DNA from: an uncultured Paracoccus sp.
Lineage (GTDB): Bacteria > Pseudomonadota > Alphaproteobacteria > Rhodobacterales > Rhodobacteraceae
Direction of reading: 5' to 3'
Assembly (NCBI RefSeq): GCF_937873615.1
Contig: NZ_CALMYP010000051.1
Location: forward strand, 1 to 47,905
Length of the DNA: 47,905 bases
Shown here: piece after piece, positions 7,659 through 16,500 of the stretch
Position numbering within the stretch: position 1 is the first letter of the stretch
How the letters are laid out: each line of letters begins with the position of its first letter
The notes under the pieces: generated by a model
Told to the model about the DNA's origin: nothing
What the model saw: the letters and a program-made list of their open reading frames with translations, nothing else
The model's database searches: none
Made by a program: the position numbers and the translations under genes

Positions 7659-9112
7659 CCCTGACCCTCAACGATCCCAGCCTGTTTCGCGCCGATGCCT
7701 TTGTGGGCGGCAACTGGGTTCCCGCAACCGACGGCGCTGGGATATCCGTGACCGATCCCGCCACCGGCGCGGTAATCGCCACGGTGCCCTCTCTCGACAC
7801 TGCCGCCATCGAACAGGCCATTGCAGCAGCCGAGGCCGCACGCACCGATTGGGCCGCCCGCCCCGCCAAGGAGCGCGGCGCTTTCCTGCGCAAATGGTAT
7901 GATCTGATCCTCGCCAATGCCGAGGATCTCGCACTGATCCTGACGCTGGAACAGGGCAAGCCGCTGGCCGAGGCCAAAGGCGAAATCGTGGCCAATGCCG
8001 CCTATCTGGAATGGTTCGCCGAAGAGGCCAAGCGGGTTTACGGCGAAGTGATACCAGCGCCTTCAGCCGACCGGCGGGTCTTTGTGATAAAGCAACCCAT
8101 CGGCGTCTGCGCGGCAATCACGCCGTGGAACTTCCCCAATGGCATGATCACCCGCAAGGCCGGCCCTGCACTTGCAGCAGGCTGCCCGATCATTGTGAAG
8201 CCGGCGTCGCAAACCCCGCTTTCGGCGCTGGCACTGGCGGTGCTGGCCGAGCGCGCGGGCATCCCGCCGGGCGTCTTCCAGGTCGTTACCGGCAAGGCCA
8301 GCATGATCGGCACCATCTTCTGCAAAAGCCCGACGATCGCCAAGATCAGCTTCACCGGCTCGACCGAGGTGGGTCGCTGGCTGATCCGCGAAAGCGCCGA
8401 CGACATCAAGCGCCTCTCGTTGGAACTGGGCGGCAACGCGCCCTTCATCGTCTTCGAAGATGCCGATTTGGACGCCGCCGTCTCTGGCGCCATGATCGCC
8501 AAGTTCCGCAATTCCGGCCAGACCTGCGTCTGCGCGAACCGGATCTATGTCCAGAAGGGCGTGGCAGACGAATTCGCCCGACGCCTCGCCCTCGCGGCCA
8601 GCAAGCTCTCGGTCGGAAACGGCGCGGAGGCCGGGGTCGAACAAGGCCCGCTGATCGACGCGGCTGCCATCGAGAAGGTCGAAGCCCATCTGCGCGACGC
8701 GCTGGATCGCGGCGCACGCCTGATTGCCGGCGGCGAGCGCCACGCGCTTGGGGGCACCTGGTTCCAACCGACCGTGATCGCGGATGTCAGCCCCGAGGCC
8801 CTTGTCGCGCGCGAGGAGACCTTTGCGCCTCTGGCCCCGATCATCCCTTTCGCCACCGAGGACGAGGCCATTGCCATGGCCAATGCCAGCGAATTCGGGT
8901 TGGCCGCCTATTTCTACAGCCGCGATCTGGCCCGCGTCTTCCGCGTGGCCGAGCGATTGGAAAGCGGCATGGTCGGCATCAATACCGGCCTGATCGCCAA
9001 TGAAGCCGCGCCTTTCGGCGGGGTCAAGCAATCCGGCCTCGGCCGCGAGGGCAGCCGCCACGGCATCGACGAGTATGTAGAGATGAAATATCTCTGCATC
9101 GCCGGGCTATGA
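7655..9112 (+). CDS. NAD(P)+-dependent aldehyde dehydrogenase, succinate-semialdehyde type
   Basis: 485 residues, full ALDH length. Key segments are TPWNFPNGMI (cofactor site), FTGSTEVG, the ELGG motif with the general-base Glu, and the catalytic Cys in NSGQTCVCANR, which is the pattern of GabD/SSADH relatives. It overlaps both neighbours by four bases (ATGA). Relatives of GabD also act on sulfolactaldehyde, lactaldehyde and similar short aldehydes. Directly upstream of a kinase and an aldolase, it most likely oxidises the aldehyde fragment released by the aldolase. The exact substrate is not determined. Confidence 0.9.
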   Translation: MTLTLNDPSLFRADAFVGGNWVPATDGAGISVTDPATGAVIATVPSLDTAAIEQAIAAAEAARTDWAARPAKERGAFLRKWYDLILANAEDLALILTLEQGKPLAEAKGEIVANAAYLEWFAEEAKRVYGEVIPAPSADRRVFVIKQPIGVCAAITPWNFPNGMITRKAGPALAAGCPIIVKPASQTPLSALALAVLAERAGIPPGVFQVVTGKASMIGTIFCKSPTIAKISFTGSTEVGRWLIRESADDIKRLSLELGGNAPFIVFEDADLDAAVSGAMIAKFRNSGQTCVCANRIYVQKGVADEFARRLALAASKLSVGNGAEAGVEQGPLIDAAAIEKVEAHLRDALDRGARLIAGGERHALGGTWFQPTVIADVSPEALVAREETFAPLAPIIPFATEDEAIAMANASEFGLAAYFYSRDLARVFRVAERLESGMVGINTGLIANEAAPFGGVKQSGLGREGSRHGIDEYVEMKYLCIAGL

Positions 9113-10029
9113 CGGCATTGCCGCCGGGATGGACCCGGAAAGATCCAACCGTAATATGCCTCGGCTTGACCGCGATGGACCATATCTGGTCGGTCGAGCA
9201 GCTGCCGGACAGTGCCGGCAAATCCCGGGCAGCGGGTTTTGCCTCGGGCGGGGGTGGCATGGCCGCAACCGCCGCTGTGGCCATCGCCCGACTGGGCGGA
9301 CGGGCGCGGTTCTGGGGTCGGGCCGGGCAGGACGCGGCTGGCCTCGCCATGCAGCGCGAACTGGCGGATGAAGGCGTCGATATAGCCGGGTTTCGACTGT
9401 TCGAAGGCGCGCGCTCCTCGGTCTCTGGCGTGCTGGTCGATCCGGCGGGCGAAAGAACCATCGTCAATTTCCGTGGCGCGAACCTGCCCGTCGATGCGGG
9501 CTGGCTTCCCCTGGAACAGATCGAACAGGCTGGCGCCGTGCTGGCCGACCCTCGTTGGGTTGAAGGTGCGGCAGCTTTGTTCTCGGCGGCGCGCCGGGCG
9601 CGCGTGCCCACAGTGCTTGACGCCGATGTCGCAGAGCGCGATATCTTCGAAGCGCTTCTGCCGTTGACCGATCACGCGATTTTCTCGGAACAGGCGCTGA
9701 CGGCATTTGCCGGCAAGGACGGACTGGCCCGCGTTGCCGAATTCGGCTGCACCATCGCCGCCGTTACGCGCGGTAGCGATGGCATCGACTGGATCGAATC
9801 CGGCGCCTTGCACCACCTGCCGGCCTTTTCTGTCACAGTCATCGACACCAATGGCGCCGGTGACGTCTTTCACGGCGCCTGGGCCATGGCCATCGCCGCC
9901 GGTGCCGACAGCGCCGCCGCCGCAGGCTTCGCCTCTGCCGCCGCCGCACTGAAATGCGCGCATGGCAATGGCCGCGCCGGCATTCCCGATTTCGCACAGA
10001 CACTGGACCTATGGAGACCCAAGACATGA
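9109..10029 (+). CDS. PfkB-family carbohydrate kinase
   Basis: 306 residues of the ribokinase/PfkB family. The N-terminal glycine motif is seen in GFASGGGGMAATAAVAIARLG, and the C-terminal signature DTNGAGDVFHGAW contains the catalytic Asp and anion hole. ATP-dependent phosphorylation of a ketose or related sugar is the family activity. Its start overlaps the aldehyde dehydrogenase and its stop overlaps the aldolase start, so kinase and aldolase are probably made together. Fructose, tagatose, deoxyketogluconate or sulfofructose kinases are all possible readings. Confidence 0.88.
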   Translation: MTALPPGWTRKDPTVICLGLTAMDHIWSVEQLPDSAGKSRAAGFASGGGGMAATAAVAIARLGGRARFWGRAGQDAAGLAMQRELADEGVDIAGFRLFEGARSSVSGVLVDPAGERTIVNFRGANLPVDAGWLPLEQIEQAGAVLADPRWVEGAAALFSAARRARVPTVLDADVAERDIFEALLPLTDHAIFSEQALTAFAGKDGLARVAEFGCTIAAVTRGSDGIDWIESGALHHLPAFSVTVIDTNGAGDVFHGAWAMAIAAGADSAAAAGFASAAAALKCAHGNGRAGIPDFAQTLDLWRPKT

Positions 10030-11063
10030 CTAGCATCGGAAAACAGCGCGGCCTCGCCCGTCTCGCCGATCGGGACGGATACTTCACCATGGTGGCGCTG
10101 GATCAGCGCCCACCGCTGACGCAGGCGATTGGCAAAGCGCGCGGGGTTGCACCGGAAGACGTAGCGTTCAGTGACATGCTGGCGGCCAAGCGCTTGCTGG
10201 TGGAGGCGCTGTCGAACGAGGCCTCCTCGATGCTGCTCGACCCGAATTTCGCCGTGCCCGCCGCCATCGACATCCTGCCTGCCCGCACCGGCATGATCGT
10301 GACGCTGGAAGAGCACCGCTTTGCCGATACCCCAGGCGGCCGCAAGTCACGCTCCATCGACAATTGGAGCGTCGAAAAGATCCGCCGCATGGGCGGCGAT
10401 GCGGTGAAGGTGCTGGCTTGGTATCGGCCAGACGCAACCGAGGACGTGCTTCAGCATCAGAAGGACTATGTGCGCACCATCGGCGAGGACTGCCGCCGCC
10501 ACGACATCCCCTATGTTCTGGAGCTTCTGGTTTATCCGTTCCCGGATAGCGCTCAGCACACAACGGATTACGTCGAAAGTGCGGACAAGCGCGCCGACCT
10601 GGTGATCGAGAGCGTGCGCGAATTCGCCAAGCCCGAATATGGCGTCGACCTGTTCAAGCTGGAAACCCCGCTGCCGGCGGCATCGCTGCCGCCCGTCGAT
10701 GGCAGCGCCGAATCCCGTGCCGCCGCCGCGCAGTTCGAAACCGTCGGGAAGATCTGCGCAGATGCCGGTATCCCATGGGTGCTGCTGTCTGGCGGCGCGG
10801 CCCCCGAGCAGTTCGAGCGGGTTTTGTCCTACTCCTACGCCGCTGGCGCGCAGGGCTTTCTGGCCGGGCGGACGATCTGGCTCGATGCGATTCAGAACCA
10901 TTTCCCCGACCGCCAGGCCGTCTTCGATGCCCTGAATGACAGCGGCATGGACATCCTGAAAAGCTTGCGTCGCCTGACCAAGGCAGAGGCGCGCCCGTGG
11001 GAACCGCAGATCGACTTCAGCCACATCGGGCGCGAAGGCGCGTTCAGCTGTGCCTATGCCTGA
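10026..11063 (+). CDS. Class I aldolase of the DeoC/LacD family
   Basis: 345 residues. The N-terminal VALDQRPPL matches the conserved FDQRG region of tagatose-1,6-bisphosphate aldolases. VDLFKLETP holds the expected Schiff-base lysine, and WVLLSGGA with FLAGRTIW forms the phosphate-binding C-terminal strands. Start at 10026 overlaps the kinase stop. The family cleaves ketose-1-phosphates or bisphosphates to dihydroxyacetone phosphate plus an aldehyde; sulfofructose-phosphate aldolases are close relatives. With the preceding kinase and aldehyde dehydrogenase it closes a lower pathway. No isomerase or glycosidase is in the operon, so the true substrate stays open. Confidence 0.82.
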   Translation: MTSIGKQRGLARLADRDGYFTMVALDQRPPLTQAIGKARGVAPEDVAFSDMLAAKRLLVEALSNEASSMLLDPNFAVPAAIDILPARTGMIVTLEEHRFADTPGGRKSRSIDNWSVEKIRRMGGDAVKVLAWYRPDATEDVLQHQKDYVRTIGEDCRRHDIPYVLELLVYPFPDSAQHTTDYVESADKRADLVIESVREFAKPEYGVDLFKLETPLPAASLPPVDGSAESRAAAAQFETVGKICADAGIPWVLLSGGAAPEQFERVLSYSYAAGAQGFLAGRTIWLDAIQNHFPDRQAVFDALNDSGMDILKSLRRLTKAEARPWEPQIDFSHIGREGAFSCAYA

Positions 11064-11110
11064 CGCCGGTCAGGCGTTCCGCATCGCTCGGCCCAAGCCG
11101 GAGCGATGCG
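11058..11110 (+). terminator. Tandem hairpins ending the sugar operon
   Basis: The aldolase stop codon lies inside a perfect 7-bp hairpin (GCCTGAC 11058-11064, GTCAGGC 11069-11075). A second perfect 10-bp stem follows directly (CGCATCGCTC 11080-11089, GAGCGATGCG 11101-11110). No T-tract follows, so this may be a Rho-assisted end or an RNA-stabilising structure rather than a textbook terminator. Confidence 0.55.
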
Positions 11111-11239
11111 GTTGCCGATTACCGGGCCGGTCATCTCTCCGTTCGGATATGCGGAACTGACTGGCGGCTCGCGGCAGGCGTGCCAGCCTGTTCTCATCTA
11201 TATGTTCGGAAAGAAACCGACCAATCGAACCGACCGATA

Positions 11240-11315
<76 letters not shown>

Positions 11316-11332
11316 GCGCATATATGCGCACC

Positions 11333-11352
11333 GCGCCGGATTAGACCGGCGC
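11333..11352 (-). terminator. GC-rich hairpin after hmgA
   Basis: A perfect 7-bp inverted repeat (GCGCCGG/CCGGCGC, 6-base loop) lies between the hmgA stop and tRNA-Val, which both run leftwards. It can end hmgA transcription, although it lacks a T-tract. Confidence 0.45.
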
Positions 11353-11379
11353 GGGCGCGGGATCAAGCGGCATTCGGCG

Positions 11380-12741
11380 TCACTTGCGACCGGGCGTGCC
11401 GTCGAACTTCTTTTCCAGGCTTTCCCAGCAGTCGATATAATCGTCCTGCAAGGGGGCCTCTTTCCCGGCGAATTCGGTCAATTGCTGTGGGAAGCGGGTC
11501 TCGAACATGAAGGACATGGTGTTGTCCAGCTTCTCGGGTTTCAGCGCCGCATTGCTGGCGCCTTCGAAGGCCTGCTTATCAGGTCCATGCGGTATCATCA
11601 TGTTATGCAAGGACATTCCGCCCGGAACGAAGCCCTGCGGCTTGGCGTCATACTGGCCGTAGATATTGCCCATCAGCTCGGACATGATGTTCTTGTGATA
11701 CCAGGGCGGGCGGAAGGTATCTTCCATCACCATCCAGCGTTCGCGGAACAGCACGAAGTCGATATTCGCCGTCCCCGGCACGCCCGAGGGCGCCGTCAGC
11801 ACCGTGAAGATGGACGGGTCCGGGTGGTCGAACAGGATCGCGCCGACCGGACAATATGTTTTAAGATCATATTTGTAGGGCGCATAATTCCCGTGCCACG
11901 CGACCACGTCCAGCGGGCTTTGCGCGATCTTCGTCTCGTGGAACTGCCCGCACCATTTGACGGTCAGGGTCGAGGGCACCTCGCGATCCTCGAAGGCCGC
12001 CACCGGGGCCTTGAAATCGCGCGGATTGGCCATGCAATTGGCCCCGATCGGGCCGCGACCGGGCAGTTCGAACTTCTGGCCGTAATTCTCGCAGACGAAG
12101 CCGCGGGCCGGGCCTTCCAGCACCACGACCCGGTAGACGAGGCCGCGCGGCAGGATGGCGATCTCCTGCGGGGCCAGGTCGATGATGCCCAGCTCGGTCG
12201 CGAAGCGCAGCCGGCCTTCCTGAGGAACCACCAGCAACTCGCTGTCGGCGCTGAAGAAATATTCGTCCTTCATCGACTCGGTAACCAGATAGATATGCGC
12301 CGCCATGCCGACCTGGGTGTTCACGTCGCCCGCCGTGGTCATGGTCCGCATCCCGGTGATCCAGTTCAGCGGAACATCGCTGTGCGGCACCGGATCCCAG
12401 CGATACTGGCCGAGGCTGGTCACATCGGGCAGCACGTTCGGCGCCGACTTCCAGTAAGGCACGTCGATCTTCGCATAGCGGCTGGAATGCTTGACCGAGG
12501 GCCGGATGCGATAGCACCAGGTCCGCTCGGGCGGGTTGGCGGTGAAGGCAGTGCCGGACAGCTGCTCGCCGTAAAGCCCGTAATTGCACTTCTGCGGGCT
12601 GTTCATGCCCTGCGGCAGCGCATCCGCCAATGCCTCGGTTTCAAAATCGTTGCCGAAGCCGGGCATATAACCCTCATGCGCGGCGGTTCCCTTCATCGTC
12701 GCGGCGCGGATCATCCCCTGCGGCAGCGCATCAATGGTCAT
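11380..12741 (-). CDS. hmgA: Homogentisate 1,2-dioxygenase
   Basis: 453 residues, the family's length. Diagnostic stretches are [14 protein letters not shown] at the N-terminus, [17 protein letters not shown]-like [32 protein letters not shown], and the metal-binding region [14 protein letters not shown] followed by [13 protein letters not shown]. The enzyme opens the ring of homogentisate to maleylacetoacetate in tyrosine/phenylalanine breakdown, using Fe(II) and O2. Start at 12741 has GGAGG 7 bases upstream. It stands alone: the usual fumarylacetoacetase and maleylacetoacetate isomerase genes are not next to it. A palindrome upstream suggests its own regulator elsewhere. Confidence 0.97.
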   Translation of the reverse strand: MTIDALPQGMIRAATMKGTAAHEGYMPGFGNDFETEALADALPQGMNSPQKCNYGLYGEQLSGTAFTANPPERTWCYRIRPSVKHSSRYAKIDVPYWKSAPNVLPDVTSLGQYRWDPVPHSDVPLNWITGMRTMTTAGDVNTQVGMAAHIYLVTESMKDEYFFSADSELLVVPQEGRLRFATELGIIDLAPQEIAILPRGLVYRVVVLEGPARGFVCENYGQKFELPGRGPIGANCMANPRDFKAPVAAFEDREVPSTLTVKWCGQFHETKIAQSPLDVVAWHGNYAPYKYDLKTYCPVGAILFDHPDPSIFTVLTAPSGVPGTANIDFVLFRERWMVMEDTFRPPWYHKNIMSELMGNIYGQYDAKPQGFVPGGMSLHNMMIPHGPDKQAFEGASNAALKPEKLDNTMSFMFETRFPQQLTEFAGKEAPLQDDYIDCWESLEKKFDGTPGRK

Positions 12742-12778
12742 GTCCTATCCTCCTGCTATCCGAATGGGTCGCAAAATA

Positions 12779-12794
12779 AGTTGCAACTGCAACT
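12779..12794. promoter_or_regulatory. Candidate operator upstream of hmgA
   Basis: AGTTGCA-AC-TGCAACT is a perfect 7+2+7 palindrome 38 bases before the hmgA start codon. Its size and symmetry fit a MarR-family dimer site, and MarR-type regulators of homogentisate genes are known in other proteobacteria. No regulator gene is adjacent, so the link is inference. Confidence 0.5.
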
Positions 12795-12816
12795 AAGTCA
12801 AGCTTTGCAGAACGAC

Positions 12817-12850
12817 AAAAGGGGCCGGCATCGGCGGATGCTGGCCCCTT
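12817..12850 (-). terminator. Intrinsic terminator of the mscS operon
   Basis: On the minus strand GGGGCC-A-GCATC, a CGCC loop and GATGC-C-GGCCCC form a 12-position stem with one mismatch (12821-12848), followed by TTTT. It lies just after the channel gene stop codon. Confidence 0.85.
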
Positions 12851-12871
12851 TCGGCAAGGTGTTGAGGTCGT

Positions 12872-15370
12872 TCAGAAATTGTCGCCGTCGCCGCCGTCAT
12901 TATCGGCGATACCGTCGCCGTCATTTGGCAACTGCCCGACAGATCGGATATCGGCCGGCCGATGCGAACCGGCAGCCTCGGGGGGCTCGGCCTCCCCGTG
13001 CTTCGGCGCGCTATGGGCGGCTGTTCGGGCGGCTGGCCGGGCAAAGAGCGTCTCGGGATTGCGCAGCCAGAGATCGCGCTGCGCGAAGGGAATCTCGATC
13101 CCCTCGGCCGAGAAACGCTGCGCGATCTGGTGGCGCATCTCCGAGGCGACGCCGACGCCGCCGGCAATATCGGCAAGGACGCAGCGGACCTCGAAATCCA
13201 GGCTGTCGGCCCCGAAATTCATCAGCAGCACGGCGGGCGGCGGGTCGATCAGCACGGTGGGCTGATCCTCGGCGATCTCGCGCAGGATACGCTCGACCTT
13301 GCGGGTGTCGCTGCCGTAAGCCACGCCGACCTTGACGATGATGCGGCCGCGCGAATTGCCCCGCGTCCAGTTGGTCACCGTCTGGCTGACAAGATCGCTG
13401 TTCGGAACGATCACATCGGTCTGGTCGAAGGTCCGTATCCGGGTCGAGCGGACCGAGATATCCTGCACGATCCCCTGCTGGCCCCCGGCCTCGACCCAGT
13501 CGCCGACGCTGATCGGACGCTCGATCAGCAGAATGATGCCCGAGACGAAGTTCTGCACGATGGTCTGCAGGCCGAAACCGATCCCGACCGAAAGCGCACC
13601 GGCAACGATGGCGAGGCTCGACAGGTCGATCCCGGCGGTGGTGATGGCAAAGACCGCAGCCAGGAAGACGCCGATATAGCCGAGGCCCGAGACCATGGCA
13701 TTCTGCGCCCCGGAATCCAGCCTTGTGCGCGGCAGGACCGAGACGCGCATCGCCCTCTGGATCCAGCGGGTGGCGGTATAGCCCAGCATGAAGACGATCA
13801 GGAAGGTCAGGATCCCGCCGGGCGAGATATTCACCCCGCCCACAGACATCCCGGCCAGGAAACGGTGCCGCCATTCGATCAGCTGTGCCGGTGTGGTGCC
13901 CCAGATCAACGCGAAAAGCGGCAACGAGACCAGCACCATGAGAAAGCCCAGGGCCAGCGCTGCCAGCGATTCCCGCGCGCCATCGCGCCCGCGCCGCAGC
14001 AGCGAATAGACATCGGCAACGAAATCCTGCAGCACGATCAGAAGCCCGATCAGCGCCGCGCTTTCGACAAGCGCCCAGAAAACCGCATTGGCGAAATTGA
14101 TATAGCCCAGTGCCGCCATCAGCAGCGAAACCACAATGGCTATCCGCAATATCTTGCCGAGGATGGTCAGCACCCGGGCGCGGTAAGGCGGGGTCTCAGT
14201 GCCGCTGAAGCGCTTCATCCGGCGCAGGATATTCGACATCTGGAACAGGAAGAAACCGCCAATGACGAGCAGCACGAAATGCACCACCCCGGCGCCTGCC
14301 AAACTGAACTCATAGGGGATTTGCGGTGGCGCATTGCTGTCGCGGACATATCCGGCCAGCGGCAACATCGCGAAGGACAGCACGATATGCCAGGCCAGGG
14401 CGACGGAAAGTCCGGTCCCGTAGATACGGGCATAGGCCCGCGCATGGGCCGGCACGGTCAGCGTCGCATAGGCGACGGGCTGGGCGGAAAACAGCACCCG
14501 GACCAGCCAGCGCCCGCTCCAGAACGACAGCGCGCCAAGCGGCACCGCGATCATCAGCGGCCGTGTCCAGGGCCCGAAAAGCCCGGCCTTGTCCAGCCCC
14601 GTGACAAGAAGATAGACCCCCACCATCGGGATCAGGATTTGCCCGAGCGAGGTCAGGAAGGCGATGATCGCCTTGGCATCGCCCGTCGAACGCGACCCGA
14701 CATGCGAGGGCAACTGGTCGACAAGACGCCGCCCATAGGTCAGCAGCCCGATCGCCCCCAGCAGATAGGCCAGCACTTCCAGAAGGTTCTCGCGCAGGGT
14801 GTCATACGACGCCTCTTTGCGAAGTTCATCGCCCATGCCCTTGAACACGGCCTGAATATCCTTCGCCGCTGCGACCCAGCTGCTCGGCAGCAAGGGTGAG
14901 GGCGTCATCCGCGCGATTTCCTGCGCCTCACGGTCGCGCTGGATCTCATCGACGCGGGTGATGATCGAATTGGCCCGGCTCAGCGCCTCGGCGGCGGTAA
15001 TGCCGGGTGCCTGCAGATCGGCAAGCTGCTTGTTCAGCGCCACACGCCTGCCGGCAATATCCTCGGCTTCGGTATCGCCCTCCGCCGGGGCGGGGCCCAG
15101 CGCGGTGATCTGATCCTTGACCGTCTGGATGGCCGGGGCATTTGCGCCCTGAGCATCGCGGAACTCGCTGCGCCATTGATCCGCATTCTGTCGAACCGAG
15201 TTGAGCTGTTCGAGCGACGAGTCCCGATTGCCAAGCGCCGCTTCCGCCTGGGTCGCAAACGTATCCCAGGTGGCATAGTCGATCTGCGGCGCATCCTGCG
15301 CCCCCACCTGCGAGACAAGCAGCATCAGCGCCAGAAGACCGGCGCCAATAATGTTATAAATCAGCTTCAT
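12872..15370 (-). CDS. Large MscS-type mechanosensitive channel (DUF3772 type)
   Basis: 832 residues from the ATG at 15370, which overlaps the cysK stop (ATGA); the open frame extends upstream but inside cysK. A signal peptide (LLALMLLVSQVGAQ) is followed by a periplasmic region of about 170 residues rich in charged helices, consistent with DUF3772. Many membrane segments come next, then the conserved MscS core: IVAGALSVGIGFGLQTIVQNFVSG pore helix, LIERPISVGDWVEAGGQQG and VQDISVRSTRIRTFDQTDVIVPNSDL. It is a tension-gated inner-membrane pore protecting against hypo-osmotic shock. The C-terminal tail is proline/charge-rich, ending in an acidic DGDGIADNDGG stretch. Confidence 0.9.
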   Translation of the reverse strand: MKLIYNIIGAGLLALMLLVSQVGAQDAPQIDYATWDTFATQAEAALGNRDSSLEQLNSVRQNADQWRSEFRDAQGANAPAIQTVKDQITALGPAPAEGDTEAEDIAGRRVALNKQLADLQAPGITAAEALSRANSIITRVDEIQRDREAQEIARMTPSPLLPSSWVAAAKDIQAVFKGMGDELRKEASYDTLRENLLEVLAYLLGAIGLLTYGRRLVDQLPSHVGSRSTGDAKAIIAFLTSLGQILIPMVGVYLLVTGLDKAGLFGPWTRPLMIAVPLGALSFWSGRWLVRVLFSAQPVAYATLTVPAHARAYARIYGTGLSVALAWHIVLSFAMLPLAGYVRDSNAPPQIPYEFSLAGAGVVHFVLLVIGGFFLFQMSNILRRMKRFSGTETPPYRARVLTILGKILRIAIVVSLLMAALGYINFANAVFWALVESAALIGLLIVLQDFVADVYSLLRRGRDGARESLAALALGFLMVLVSLPLFALIWGTTPAQLIEWRHRFLAGMSVGGVNISPGGILTFLIVFMLGYTATRWIQRAMRVSVLPRTRLDSGAQNAMVSGLGYIGVFLAAVFAITTAGIDLSSLAIVAGALSVGIGFGLQTIVQNFVSGIILLIERPISVGDWVEAGGQQGIVQDISVRSTRIRTFDQTDVIVPNSDLVSQTVTNWTRGNSRGRIIVKVGVAYGSDTRKVERILREIAEDQPTVLIDPPPAVLLMNFGADSLDFEVRCVLADIAGGVGVASEMRHQIAQRFSAEGIEIPFAQRDLWLRNPETLFARPAARTAAHSAPKHGEAEPPEAAGSHRPADIRSVGQLPNDGDGIADNDGGDGDNF

Positions 15371-16398
15371 GCTTCGAAGACTTCGGGCAGATCGGCAGGT
15401 GCCCGATCCAGCCATTTCGGCACCGGCAGCCCCTTCTCGCGCAGGAATTCCGGGTTGTAGAGCTTGGTCTGATAACGGTTGCCGGAATCGCACAGGATGG
15501 TGACGATGCGCTTGCCCGGACCCAGATCGCGCGCCAGCCGGATCGCACCGGCGACGTTGATGCCCGAGGAACCGCCCAGCACCAGCCCTTCATCCTCGGC
15601 CAGGCTGAACAGCACCTCCAGCGCCTCGCTGTCGGGGATGCGATAGCTGAAATCGGGGGTGAAGCCTTCCAGATTGGCGGTGATCCGGCCCTGACCGATG
15701 CCCTCGGTGATGGAATTGCCGGGGCTGTCGAATTCGCCGGTCGTATAGAACGAATGCAGCGCCGCGCCCTCGGGATCGGCAAGACCGATCTTCACGCCCA
15801 TGGGCTGCAGCGCCATGGCGACGCCGGCCAGCGTCCCGCCCGAGCCGACCGCGCAGATGAAGCCGTCGACCCTGCCCCCGGTCTGGTCCCAGATCTCGGG
15901 GCCGGTGGTTTCCAGATGCGCCTGCCGGTTGGCGACATTGTCGAACTGGTTGGCCCAGATGGCCCCGTTCGGCTCGGTCTTGGCCAGTGCCTCGGCCAGC
16001 CGTTGCGAATAGCGGACATAATTGTTCGGGTTCCTGTAAGGCGCGGCCGGCACCTGCACCAGTTCGGCCCCGGCCAGGCGGATCATGTCCTTCTTTTCCT
16101 GGCTTTGCGTTTCCGGGATGACGATGACCGACCGGAACCCCATCGAGGCACCGACGAGCGCCAGCCCGATGCCGGTATTGCCGGCGGTGCCCTCGACAAT
16201 GGTGCCGCCGGGTTTCAGCAGGCCCCGCTCCACCGCATCCTTGATGATGTAAAGCGCGGCGCGATCCTTGACCGACTGGCCGGGATTCATGAATTCGGCC
16301 TTGCCCAGAATTTCGCAACCGGTGGCCTCCGAAGGGCCACGCAGTCGAATCAACGGGGTATTGCCTATCGTCGAGGCAAGATCGGGGCGGATGTCCAT
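15367..16398 (-). CDS. cysK: Cysteine synthase A (O-acetylserine sulfhydrylase)
   Basis: 343 residues. The pyridoxal-phosphate lysine is in NPGQSVKDRAA, the phosphate-binding segment in EGTAGNTGIGLA, and the substrate loop begins TIGNTPLIRL. It makes cysteine from O-acetylserine and sulfide. Start at 16398 has AAAGG 7 bases upstream; the frame is open to 16470 but without support. The gene lies downstream of a TrgB-like NUDIX gene; cysK and trgAB together form a tellurite-resistance locus in Rhodobacter sphaeroides, so a role in oxyanion or redox stress is plausible. Confidence 0.93.
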   Translation of the reverse strand: MDIRPDLASTIGNTPLIRLRGPSEATGCEILGKAEFMNPGQSVKDRAALYIIKDAVERGLLKPGGTIVEGTAGNTGIGLALVGASMGFRSVIVIPETQSQEKKDMIRLAGAELVQVPAAPYRNPNNYVRYSQRLAEALAKTEPNGAIWANQFDNVANRQAHLETTGPEIWDQTGGRVDGFICAVGSGGTLAGVAMALQPMGVKIGLADPEGAALHSFYTTGEFDSPGNSITEGIGQGRITANLEGFTPDFSYRIPDSEALEVLFSLAEDEGLVLGGSSGINVAGAIRLARDLGPGKRIVTILCDSGNRYQTKLYNPEFLREKGLPVPKWLDRAPADLPEVFEA

Positions 16399-16500
16399 GT
16401 CGAGACCTTTCCTGTCACGTCTAACCCCGATCAATACCAGTGCAGGGCTTGGCGGCAAGTCTTGGCGCATGGAAATCGTGCCCGGAACCGGCGTTACGGG

